The notes beneath the pieces are model-generated. The model worked only from the letters and a program-made list of their open reading frames with translations. It did not search any database and had not been told where the DNA came from. From DAIDHZ01 sp035480255 (GTDB taxonomy: Bacteria; Chlamydiota; Chlamydiia; Chlamydiales; SM23-39): DNA of 6,144 bases. The stretch's first letter is position 1. Every line of letters starts with the position of its first letter. Location of the stretch: assembly GCA_964630875.1 (NCBI GenBank), contig CAZVXF010000039.1:1-6144 (forward strand), given 5' to 3'. A program made the translations under genes and the position numbers. Positions 1 to 5,510 of this stretch are shown here, in pieces.

Positions 1-368
1 TGCCTAGAGTGATAGGAATTGATATTCCAGACAACAAACGCCTCGAAGTGAGCCTCACCTATATTTACGGTGTAGGCCGAAAAGTCTCCAATCAGATCAT
101 TGAGAAATTGGGATATAACAAAGATATGCGTGCTCGCGAGTTGACAGAAGACCAGATTGCTCGTCTAAACGCGATTCTTACTTCAGAATACGTAGTTGAA
201 GGGGATTTAAGACGTCAAGTGCAAAACAACATTAAACGTCTCATCGGAATTCATTGTTATCGCGGCATGCGACATCGTCTTGGTCTCCCGGTCAGAGGAC
301 AAAGAACAAGAACGAACTCACGTACTCGTAAGGGTAAACGTAAAACAGTCGCGAACAAGAAAATCTAA
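1..368 (+). CDS. rpsM: 30S ribosomal protein S13 (start codon cut by window edge)
   Basis: Small-subunit protein of the 30S head that contacts the P-site tRNA and bridges to the 50S subunit. The window opens on TG followed by CCT AGA GTG ATA, so with one missing A the protein starts MPRVIGIDIP. The GTG at 9 is therefore codon 4 (Val), not the start. The complete protein would be 122 residues, the usual S13 size. Visible hallmarks are the N-terminal helix-turn-helix region with IYGVGRKVSNQI (about residues 22-33) and the highly basic tail beginning GLPVRGQRTRTN (about 95-106), which reaches into the decoding region. The stop at 366-368 overlaps the AAAGGAG ribosome site of rpsK, so the two genes are clearly co-transcribed. 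Identity is certain; only the first base of the start codon lies outside the window. Confidence 0.98.
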   Translation, partial: PRVIGIDIPDNKRLEVSLTYIYGVGRKVSNQIIEKLGYNKDMRARELTEDQIARLNAILTSEYVVEGDLRRQVQNNIKRLIGIHCYRGMRHRLGLPVRGQRTRTNSRTRKGKRKTVANKKI

Positions 369-379
369 AGGAGTTTAAC

Positions 380-796
380 GTGGCGAAACAAGAACAAAAA
401 GCCCCCCCAAAGAAAGCGGGTACCCGAGTTAAAAAGAAAATCACTCGTACTATTCCTTCAGGAATTGCTCACGTGAAAGCAACTTTTAATAACACGATCA
501 TTGCAATTACAGACCTCGCTGGAAACGTTGTTTCTTCTTCATCAGCTGGTAAGGCGAATTTTTCTGGGTCTCGTAAATCTTCAGCATTTGCGGCTACAGT
601 TGCTGCACAGAATGCAGCAAGAGATGCAATGGCGCTTGGAATGAAAGAATGTGAAGTGAATTTGAGTGGTCCTGGTGCTGGTCGTGAATCGGCTGTTCGT
701 GGTCTTCAAAGTGCAGGACTTGCTATAAGTGTTATCCGCGATAAAACGCCTGTGCCCCACAATGGTTGCAGACCTCGTAAGCGTCGTAGAGTTTAA
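380..796 (+). CDS. rpsK: 30S ribosomal protein S11
   Basis: Small-subunit platform protein that lines the mRNA exit region and binds 16S rRNA. It has 138 residues. The start is GTG, fixed by a strong AAAGGAG site at 367-373 with 6-base spacing and by the usual MAK opening. The first 20 or so residues form a Lys-rich extension, followed by the S11 core with HVKATFNNTIIAITD (about 31-45), the LSGPGAGRESAVRGL motif (about 95-109) and the diagnostic C-terminus HNGCRPRKRRRV (127-138). A run of seven C at 402-408 sits inside the codons for Ala-Pro-Pro and is a possible slippage or sequencing-error point, although the frame is intact here. It follows rpsM by 11 bases. In E. coli rpsD would come next, but here rpoA does. 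Confidence 0.98.
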   Translation: MAKQEQKAPPKKAGTRVKKKITRTIPSGIAHVKATFNNTIIAITDLAGNVVSSSSAGKANFSGSRKSSAFAATVAAQNAARDAMALGMKECEVNLSGPGAGRESAVRGLQSAGLAISVIRDKTPVPHNGCRPRKRRRV

Positions 797-806
797 AAGT
801 TTAGTT

Positions 807-824
807 GTGGGAATTCTTTCCCAC
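807..824 (+). promoter_or_regulatory. Perfect intercistronic hairpin between rpsK and rpoA
   Basis: GTGGGAA (807-813) pairs perfectly with TTCCCAC (818-824) around the four-base loop TTCT. No T-run follows, so it is not a classical intrinsic terminator. It lies 10 bases after the rpsK stop and ends just before the AAGAGGAG ribosome site (830-837) of rpoA. It could be an RNase processing or stability element, or a site modulating rpoA translation. These roles are inference. Confidence 0.5.
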
Positions 825-843
825 CCCCTAAGAGGAGTGTTAC

Positions 844-1944
844 ATGCCTGTTAAGTACGGCAAATTTGAAATGCCTGAAAAAATTAAAGTAGATGAAGCG
901 AGCCACACACCAGTGTTTGCGCGTTTTATTGTGGAGCCTTTTGAAAGAGGGTTTGGACATACCGTAGGTAATTTTTTAAGAAGAATCATGCTTGGTTCTT
1001 TAGAAGCTCCCTCCATTCTCTCTATCCGTATGGAAGGTGTGCCTCACGAATATATGGCGATAGAAGGTGTGATTCAAGACATGACTCACATCGTCTTGAA
1101 TTTGAAAAGTGCTCTCATTCGACGCATTCCGATGGGTGATCATGGGCATCCTCGCGACGTGAAGCTTGTTTCTACGAATCTAGATATTACGAATGAAATG
1201 CTTGATAATGGCAATGGTGAATACCGAGTTACCTTAAAAGATTTGCTTTCTAAATCTGATTACGAGCTCGTCAATCCAGACCATCACATTTTCACCGCAA
1301 CTAAGCCGATGACAAAAAGAGTTGATCTACGTCTTAGCTATGGAAGAGGATATGTTCCTTCAGAGCGACATGCGGGATTTGATCTCCAAATCGACGAAGT
1401 TGTCATGGATTCCTCATTCTCTCCAGTGCGTCTTGTCAACTACTATGTTGAAAACACGCGTGTTGGTAAAGATACTGATTATGATCGCTTGATTCTTGAA
1501 GTTACAACAGATGGTAGAGTGACTCCAGTTGAAGCGTTGAGCTATGCTGCGCAGATTGGAATTTTACACTTCCAAGCATTCGATTCATTGAAATCGCATG
1601 CAATTTATTTCGACAAAGGCGAAATGCAAGTCAATCGCGATCGCGAAGAAATTCTGCAAAAACTAGGTCTCAAAATTGATGAGATTGAATTATCAGTGAG
1701 ATCAACAAATTGCTTAGCGAATGCAAATATAGAAACAATTGGTGAACTTGTTGTCATGCCGGAAATTGAAATGCTCCGTTTCCGAAATTTTGGCAAAAAG
1801 TCACTTACAGAAATTAAACAAAAGCTTGATGAGCTAGGATTATCTCTCGGTATGGACCTTAGTAAGTATGGCATCAATCGAGATAATATTAAGCAAATGA
1901 TCGCAGCTTATCAGGCAGAAAGAGCGGGAGCTCAAGAAGTATGA
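844..1944 (+). CDS. rpoA: DNA-directed RNA polymerase subunit alpha
   Basis: Scaffold subunit of RNA polymerase: the N-terminal domain dimerises and binds beta and beta', and the C-terminal domain touches UP-element DNA and activators. It has 366 residues, longer than the 329 of E. coli. The N-terminal domain shows EPFERGFGHTVGNFLRRIML (31-50) and VENTRVGKDTDYDRL (202-216). The C-terminal domain (about 278-340) keeps the residues that in E. coli contact DNA: VRSTNCL contains R286, N289 and C290 (equivalent to R265, N268, C269), and NFGKKSLTEI contains G317, K319, S320 and E323 (equivalent to G296, K298, S299, E302). UP-element recognition is therefore probably intact. The ATG start is preceded by AAGAGGAG (830-837). 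The stop overlaps the rplQ start as ATGA, indicating translational coupling. Confidence 0.99.
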   Translation: MPVKYGKFEMPEKIKVDEASHTPVFARFIVEPFERGFGHTVGNFLRRIMLGSLEAPSILSIRMEGVPHEYMAIEGVIQDMTHIVLNLKSALIRRIPMGDHGHPRDVKLVSTNLDITNEMLDNGNGEYRVTLKDLLSKSDYELVNPDHHIFTATKPMTKRVDLRLSYGRGYVPSERHAGFDLQIDEVVMDSSFSPVRLVNYYVENTRVGKDTDYDRLILEVTTDGRVTPVEALSYAAQIGILHFQAFDSLKSHAIYFDKGEMQVNRDREEILQKLGLKIDEIELSVRSTNCLANANIETIGELVVMPEIEMLRFRNFGKKSLTEIKQKLDELGLSLGMDLSKYGINRDNIKQMIAAYQAERAGAQEV

Positions 1945-2366
1945 GACACGGAAATCACACATTTAAAGTAGGTCGAACAGGATCACATCGTCGTGCAATG
2001 ATAGCGAACATGTTAAAATCATTGATTGAAACAGGACGCGTATCGACAACCGTGGTCAAAGCAAAAGAGCTAAGAAGGCATGCAGATCGCATGATCACTC
2101 TCGCTAAGAAAAACACATTGTCAGCGAAAAGAAACGCGCTTGGTCAATTAAGAGTTTCCTTCAATCCACTTTCTTCTAAAGAAGCGAGAACAGTGAAAAA
2201 AGGGGACAAAGATGTTTACTCAAGAGATCGTATTGTTCTTGATAAGCTCTTCGGCGAGTTAAGAGAGCGTTTTACAGCGCGCAATGGCGGATACACCCGT
2301 ATTATTCGCACTGGTGATCGTATTGGCGATAATGCTCCAACATGCTTTATTGAATACGTTCAATAA
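1941..2366 (+). CDS. rplQ: 50S ribosomal protein L17
   Basis: Large-subunit protein located near the peptide exit tunnel. It has 141 residues. The opening MRHGNHTFKVGRTGSHRRAM is the L17 signature, followed by LIETGRVSTTVVKAKELR (about 28-45) and the C-terminal RNGGYTRIIRTGDRIGDNAP segment that ends the L17 fold. The start codon sits inside ATGA (1941-1944), overlapping the rpoA stop by four bases. The gene has no strong ribosome site of its own, so translation probably depends on ribosomes finishing rpoA. It is the last gene of the operon, followed 7 bases later by an intrinsic terminator. Confidence 0.98.
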   Translation: MRHGNHTFKVGRTGSHRRAMIANMLKSLIETGRVSTTVVKAKELRRHADRMITLAKKNTLSAKRNALGQLRVSFNPLSSKEARTVKKGDKDVYSRDRIVLDKLFGELRERFTARNGGYTRIIRTGDRIGDNAPTCFIEYVQ

Positions 2367-2373
2367 TTCTTTT

Positions 2374-2409
2374 TTGGTTGCTCAGTCATTGGGCAACCAA
2401 TTCTTTTTT
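2374..2409 (+). terminator. Rho-independent terminator of the ribosomal-protein operon
   Basis: A 10-base-pair stem, TTGGTTGCTC (2374-2383) with GGGCAACCAA (2391-2400) including one G-U pair, closes a 7-base loop. It is followed by TTCTTTTTT (2401-2409). It starts 7 bases after the rplQ stop. This is a textbook intrinsic terminator and separates the operon from gapA. Confidence 0.93.
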
Positions 2410-2420
2410 GAAAATTTCCT

Positions 2421-2449
2421 TTGATTTCTTTGCAGCAGAAATTTACATT
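2421..2449 (+). promoter_or_regulatory. Candidate sigma-70-type promoter of gapA
   Basis: TTGATT (2421-2426, 4 of 6 to TTGACA) and TACATT (2444-2449, 4 of 6 to TATAAT) are separated by 17 bases, between the terminator and gapA. The predicted transcription start, around 2455-2457, falls almost on the ATG at 2459, giving a leader of only a few bases. Both hexamers are imperfect. An alternative -10 is TTATAG (2448-2453), which would leave no leader at all before 2459. Confidence 0.5.
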
Positions 2450-2458
2450 ATAGCGTGA

Positions 2459-3472
2459 ATGAATATGGCTATTCGAATAGGGATCAACGGTTTTGGTAGG
2501 ATAGGGCGTTTAGTCCTACGTCTTGCATTGAAGCGAAACGATATTCACGTTGTCGCAATCAACGATCTTGTTCCTCCGGATAATTTAGCCTATCTCTTTA
2601 AACATGATTCTATTCATGGAAGATATCCAGGAACTGTTGCAGTTGAAAATGACGCATTAATGATTGATGGTCGGCGCATCTCCGTGTTTTCAGAAAGAGA
2701 TCCGTCTCTGCTTCCTTGGAAGAACCTCCAGGTTGATTATGTCGTTGAATCAACAGGACGGTTTACACACCTAGAGGATGCAAAAAAGCACATCGCTGCT
2801 GGTGCTAAACGGGTCATGCTCACAGCTCCAGGAAAAGATGGCATTCCAACATTTGTGATGGGGGTCAATCACGCAAATTATGACCCAAAAAAAGATTTTA
2901 TTATTAGTAACGCATCCTGTACGACAAATTGTTTGGCTCCGCTTTGTCGCGTTCTCTTAGATCATTTCGGTATTGAAGAAGGACTTATGACGACAGTTCA
3001 TTCTTTAACCGCAAGCCAGCCCACAGTAGATGGCCCTTCTAAAAAAGATTGGCGTGGGGGGAGAGCAGCAGGTTTTAATATTATTCCAGCATCCACGGGA
3101 GCTGCTAAAGCAGTCACTCAATGTTTGCCGGAATTGAAAGGAAAATTAACTGGAATGGCGTTTCGTGTGCCAACCCCTGATGTATCTGTCGTAGATTTAA
3201 CCGTGCGTCTTTCGAGAGACACAACCTACGAAGAGATCAATCAAGCAATGGACACTGCAGCCAATTCCTATCTGAAAGGAATCCTCGCAACAACGGACGA
3301 GGAAGTTGTCTCTTCAGATTTTATTGGAAGTCACTTTTCCTGCATTTACGATAAGTTGGCAGGGATTGCATTAAGTCGTCGATTTTACAAATTAATCGCA
3401 TGGTACGATAACGAAGTGGGGTATTCTACACGTGTTGTCGACCTGCTGGAATATATGGCCTCTAAAGAATGA
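2459..3472 (+). CDS. gapA: Glyceraldehyde-3-phosphate dehydrogenase (glycolytic, NAD type)
   Basis: Cytosolic enzyme that oxidises and phosphorylates glyceraldehyde 3-phosphate to 1,3-bisphosphoglycerate with NAD. It has 337 residues, a normal length. The Rossmann fold begins at RIGINGFGRIGRL (6-18). AINDL (34-38) supplies the Asp that favours NAD over NADP. The catalytic motif NASCTTNCLAP gives Cys154, with the partner His181 in TTVHSLTASQ. The substrate-binding segments DGPSKKDWRGGR (191-202), IIPASTGAAKAV and the end motif WYDNEVGYS are present. A TGA at 2456-2458 lies directly in frame before the ATG, so the start must be 2459 or the second ATG at 2465. Neither has a Shine-Dalgarno site. 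The stop overlaps an ATG as ATGA, but the ORF beginning there looks spurious. No terminator is visible after the gene. Confidence 0.98.
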   Translation: MNMAIRIGINGFGRIGRLVLRLALKRNDIHVVAINDLVPPDNLAYLFKHDSIHGRYPGTVAVENDALMIDGRRISVFSERDPSLLPWKNLQVDYVVESTGRFTHLEDAKKHIAAGAKRVMLTAPGKDGIPTFVMGVNHANYDPKKDFIISNASCTTNCLAPLCRVLLDHFGIEEGLMTTVHSLTASQPTVDGPSKKDWRGGRAAGFNIIPASTGAAKAVTQCLPELKGKLTGMAFRVPTPDVSVVDLTVRLSRDTTYEEINQAMDTAANSYLKGILATTDEEVVSSDFIGSHFSCIYDKLAGIALSRRFYKLIAWYDNEVGYSTRVVDLLEYMASKE

Positions 3473-3532
3473 AAACCATCCCAAAATGGGTTCAAAAGCT
3501 TGAGTTTTGGCAAGGAAGCGGAGCAGATGTTG

Positions 3533-3581
3533 GATCTAGAGTGAGCGACGATTGCCGGACGGCAATGTGCGAGCGAAGATC
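3533..3581. repeat. Nested inverted repeat with internal direct repeat, in the spacer after gapA
   Basis: The 207-base spacer between gapA and the next gene holds ATTGCC (3551-3556), loop GGAC, and GGCAAT (3561-3566). Around this, on nearly the same centre, lie GATCT (3533-3537) and AGATC (3577-3581). A near-direct repeat is also present: GAGCGACGA (3543-3551) and GAGCGAAGA (3571-3579). There is no T-run, so it is not an intrinsic terminator. The arrangement resembles a short dispersed palindromic element, but only one copy is visible here, so this is a candidate. An 89-codon reading frame crosses the area and is judged non-coding. Confidence 0.4.
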
Positions 3582-3679
3582 AAAAGTATGCGGTTTCGCT
3601 AATACAGTTAAAAACCAACCTTTGAAACTATTTGGGGAGTATATTCCATTTATCAAACTCTTAAAAACCGGAATATTCA

Positions 3680-4327
3680 GTGAATTTTACACGAGATCCT
3701 ATCATCGAAACAGTCATCACTCCTCGGGAGGGATGTAAATTAGTTATACGCAATTCAAAAATCACGAGCCAAGAAAGCTTCCAGGTAGATGCTATTGAAG
3801 TCGTCTCTTTTGGTCACTCGCTTTTCTTCCGCTCACAAGAGCGCCCAAAATCCTTCCTCGTACCTGTCAGTGATTATGAAGTTACTGAATCTAAGGAAGC
3901 GAAAATGGTGCTTAAAACGACCCAAGCAGAACAGTCGATTAAGATTGGTGGCGGTCGTGAGGCGCGTCCTCAACGCGAAGAAGAAGACACGAATGAACGT
4001 CCAGCTCCCGAATCGCATGACCGCAAACGTGACAATAAGCGTCGCCGAGGTCGTCGTGGACGCGATCGCAGTGATTATGTGCATAATGAGGCTCCAAAGG
4101 AATTAGCCCCAATTGAGGCAGCTCCTGAAAGCGAACAACAGCAGCCAGAAGAGCCAAAAGAAAAAGTCTCCTTTATTTCAAAGCTCTTCCCACCGCCACC
4201 AACACTCATTAAAGAAACCATTGGTCGCTATAAAACATCGGATCCAGCGCTCGAAGATTTTCCAACTGAAGACTTTGAAAGTGGTCAGGGGCATACGCCA
4301 GAAGAAGAGACAACTGACGAACAATAG
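3680..4327 (+). CDS. Conserved hypothetical protein with Arg/Lys-rich disordered centre
   Basis: Function unknown. It has 215 residues. The GTG start gives MNFTRDPIIETVITPREG; an in-frame TAA at 3662-3664 rules out any start further upstream. The only ribosome-site-like sequence is a weak GGA at 3670-3672. Three parts are visible. Residues 1-80 look folded and beta-rich (KLVIRNSK, DAIEVVSFGHSLFFRS, SFLVPVSDYEV). Residues 85-160 are low-complexity and charged, with a basic core DRKRDNKRRRGRRGRDRSD (114-132) like RNA-binding tails, followed by a Glu/Pro/Gln stretch. Residues 163-186 carry a compact motif, SFISKLFPPPPTLIKETIGR, before an acidic tail. There is no signal peptide or membrane segment. 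The position after gapA suggests the conserved hypothetical gene at the corresponding place in Chlamydia, which I recall but cannot verify. An RNA- or nucleoid-associated role is only a guess from the charge pattern. Confidence 0.85.
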   Translation: MNFTRDPIIETVITPREGCKLVIRNSKITSQESFQVDAIEVVSFGHSLFFRSQERPKSFLVPVSDYEVTESKEAKMVLKTTQAEQSIKIGGGREARPQREEEDTNERPAPESHDRKRDNKRRRGRRGRDRSDYVHNEAPKELAPIEAAPESEQQQPEEPKEKVSFISKLFPPPPTLIKETIGRYKTSDPALEDFPTEDFESGQGHTPEEETTDEQ

Positions 4328-4357
4328 TTGAAGAAAAGAGCGACCTTCCTATACAAT
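4328..4357 (+). promoter_or_regulatory. Candidate promoter of tRNA-Leu, threaded through a hairpin
   Basis: TTGAAG (4328-4333, 4 of 6) begins directly after the stop codon of the preceding gene. TACAAT (4352-4357, 5 of 6) follows at 18 bases; overlapping TATACA (4350-4355) would give a 16-base spacer. The predicted start near 4363-4365 is 6-8 bases before the mature tRNA end at 4371, a sensible distance for an RNase P-trimmed tRNA. The -10 lies inside the loop of the hairpin at 4337-4366. Confidence 0.5.
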
Positions 4358-4370
4358 GGTCGCTCTATTT
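4337..4370 (+). terminator. Hairpin after the hypothetical gene, probable weak terminator
   Basis: AGAGCGACC (4337-4345) pairs perfectly over 9 base pairs with GGTCGCTCT (4358-4366) around a 12-base loop. The tail is only ATTT (4367-4370) before the tRNA begins, so termination may be partial. The stem overlaps the spacer and start region of the proposed tRNA promoter. Confidence 0.6.
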
Positions 4371-4453
<83 letters not shown>

Positions 4454-4620
4454 TTTTTCATAGAAAAATCAGCTTAAAAATCGATAGAATTTCACGTTTT
4501 AACTTGGTTGTTTTTGAGGGTGATGGCACACTCACGGCACATTCCGGTATGAGCAAAGATGATAGTTTAGGATGATCATGGTAGGATGCTGGCTCACATC
4601 AACTGATAGAGGATGCGATT

Positions 4621-5382
4621 ATGGCGAAAACAATAAAGAAAAATAATGCCTGCAAAGATGTTCTCCCAGGGCTACACAAATCTTTTCCGAATGATACATT
4701 AGAAAACGCCCAAAACTATGCTAACTCGGGTTTTGAAAATACATATTTTTTAGCTTACCGTGACATCCCCTTTTTTTTGGAGAAATACACTACCGGGAAA
4801 AGAGCGATTGATTACGGGTGTGGGGCTGGGCGATCTACACGTTTTTTGAAAGATTATGGATTTGAAGTCATAGGTGTGGATGTCAGTAAAAAAATGCTGG
4901 AGCAGGCCATCAGGCGAGATCAAACAACTCACTATTTACAAATCGTAAGTTCTCAAATACCAGTTCTCAGTGACACTTGCGATCTTATTTTTTCTTGTTT
5001 TGTGATGCTCACCATTCAAACCAAACAAGAGTTGCTCGCTATCTTTAAAGAGATTTATAGATGCTTAAAAGTGGGTGGAATTTTTATGTTCGTGACGGCT
5101 AGTGAAGAGCTTTTTTCGCATAAATGGCTGTCATACTGTACAGATTATCCTCAAAATCGAAACCTAAAAAGTGGAGATGCCGCTAAAATTCTACTAAAAG
5201 ATTTGGGGATCGAATTTACAGATTATTTTTGGACAGACAAAGACTACACAACCCTGTTTCTAGAGGCTAACTTCAAACGTCTCGAAACACATTTCCCAAT
5301 GGGAAAATTGAATGAGGGTTGGAATTGGCTCTCAGAAATAAAATATGCGCCCTATGTAATTTATGTATTAAAAAAAGAATGA
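4621..5382 (+). CDS. Class I SAM-dependent methyltransferase, substrate unknown
   Basis: It has 253 residues and an ATG start with AGAGGA (4608-4613) seven bases upstream; an in-frame TAG at 4582-4584 limits any longer start. Motif I, RAIDYGCGAGRSTRFL (61-76), is the SAM-binding glycine loop (D64, G66, G68, G70). FEVIGVDVSKKML (81-93) provides the acidic residue D87 at the end of strand 2, expected to bind the SAM ribose. CDLIFSCFVMLTI (120-132) matches strand 4, and EIYRCLKVGGIFMFV (144-158) is the usual motif before strand 5. The C-terminal 90 residues, rich in aromatics (FTDYFWTDKDY, EGWNWLSEI), would set substrate choice and match nothing I can name. No signal peptide is present, so it is cytosolic. 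It has no partner gene that reveals its target. A run of eight T (4771-4778) lies in the coding region. No convincing promoter was found in the 167-base spacer after the tRNA. Confidence 0.9.
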   Translation: MAKTIKKNNACKDVLPGLHKSFPNDTLENAQNYANSGFENTYFLAYRDIPFFLEKYTTGKRAIDYGCGAGRSTRFLKDYGFEVIGVDVSKKMLEQAIRRDQTTHYLQIVSSQIPVLSDTCDLIFSCFVMLTIQTKQELLAIFKEIYRCLKVGGIFMFVTASEELFSHKWLSYCTDYPQNRNLKSGDAAKILLKDLGIEFTDYFWTDKDYTTLFLEANFKRLETHFPMGKLNEGWNWLSEIKYAPYVIYVLKKE

Positions 5383-5383
5383 T

Positions 5384-5494
5384 ATGGCGAATTTAGAGAG
5401 GCCAGAAAAAATGCCTGTATTAAATCAGCCTAGCAATAATTCGGTTTTAATCGTCATTTATTTGCACATTTTTATTGTAAAAATTATCTTATAA
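5384..5494 (+). CDS. Possible 36-residue small membrane protein (doubtful)
   Basis: ATG at 5384, one base after the methyltransferase stop, opens 36 codons ending in TAA (5492-5494). The product has a polar N-terminal half (MANLERPEKMPVLNQPSNNS) and a C-terminal half that is almost wholly hydrophobic (VLIVIYLHIFIVKIIL), the layout of a single-pass small membrane protein. Against it, there is only a weak A-rich stretch where a ribosome site should be, the DNA is AT-rich and so encodes Ile, Leu and Val by chance, and the 3' end overlaps the -10 box of the next gene. I do not recognise any family. Confidence 0.2.
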   Translation: MANLERPEKMPVLNQPSNNSVLIVIYLHIFIVKIIL

Positions 5495-5495
5495 T
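5490..5495 (+). promoter_or_regulatory. Consensus -10 box for the exported-protein gene
   Basis: A perfect TATAAT lies 15 bases before the proposed GTG start at 5511, so transcription would begin near 5502 and leave a leader of about 9 bases. No good -35 sits at 16-18 bases; TTGCAC (5462-5467) is 22 bases away. The box forms the right arm of a small inverted repeat, ATTAT-CTT-ATAAT (5483-5495), which could be an operator but may simply reflect AT-richness. Confidence 0.5.
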
Positions 5496-5510
5496 CGTCA
5501 AGTTAACCTT

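Noticed and set aside
9..11. GTG as the rpsM start
   Set aside because: The frame stays open to base 1 and reads P-R-V before IGIDIP, matching the normal S13 beginning with the ATG split by the window edge.
1605..1877. Minus-strand reading frame inside rpoA
   Set aside because: It lies opposite the conserved C-terminal domain of RNA polymerase alpha; a shadow frame with no independent support.
3469..3738. 89-codon + strand reading frame overlapping the gapA stop as ATGA
   Set aside because: It overlaps the well-supported gene at 3680 by 59 bases in another frame, has no ribosome site, crosses the palindromic spacer, and its product (many Cys, Arg and Ser, no domain) looks like translated non-coding DNA.
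3789..4331. Several + and - strand frames across the charged part of the hypothetical gene
   Set aside because: Biased Arg/Lys/Glu codons leave stop-poor alternative frames. None has a start signal or recognisable domain, and all overlap the 3680-4327 gene.
4454..4468. TTTTTC-ATA-GAAAAA palindrome directly after the tRNA
   Set aside because: Too AT-rich and short to form a stable terminator stem; the T-run alone may help end the tRNA transcript, but this cannot be shown.
4525..4588. Short repeats upstream of the methyltransferase: GGCACA twice (4525, 4536) and TAGGATG twice (4568, 4582)
   Set aside because: Six- and seven-base repeats at two copies are expected by chance. They match no known operator and no paired promoter was found nearby.
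4771..4778. Run of eight T inside the methyltransferase as a phase-variation tract
   Set aside because: The frame is intact, the run is short, and AT-rich genomes have many such runs. Read-level length variation would be needed to support it.
4750..4932. 60-codon minus-strand frame
   Set aside because: Shadow of the methyltransferase SAM-binding region.
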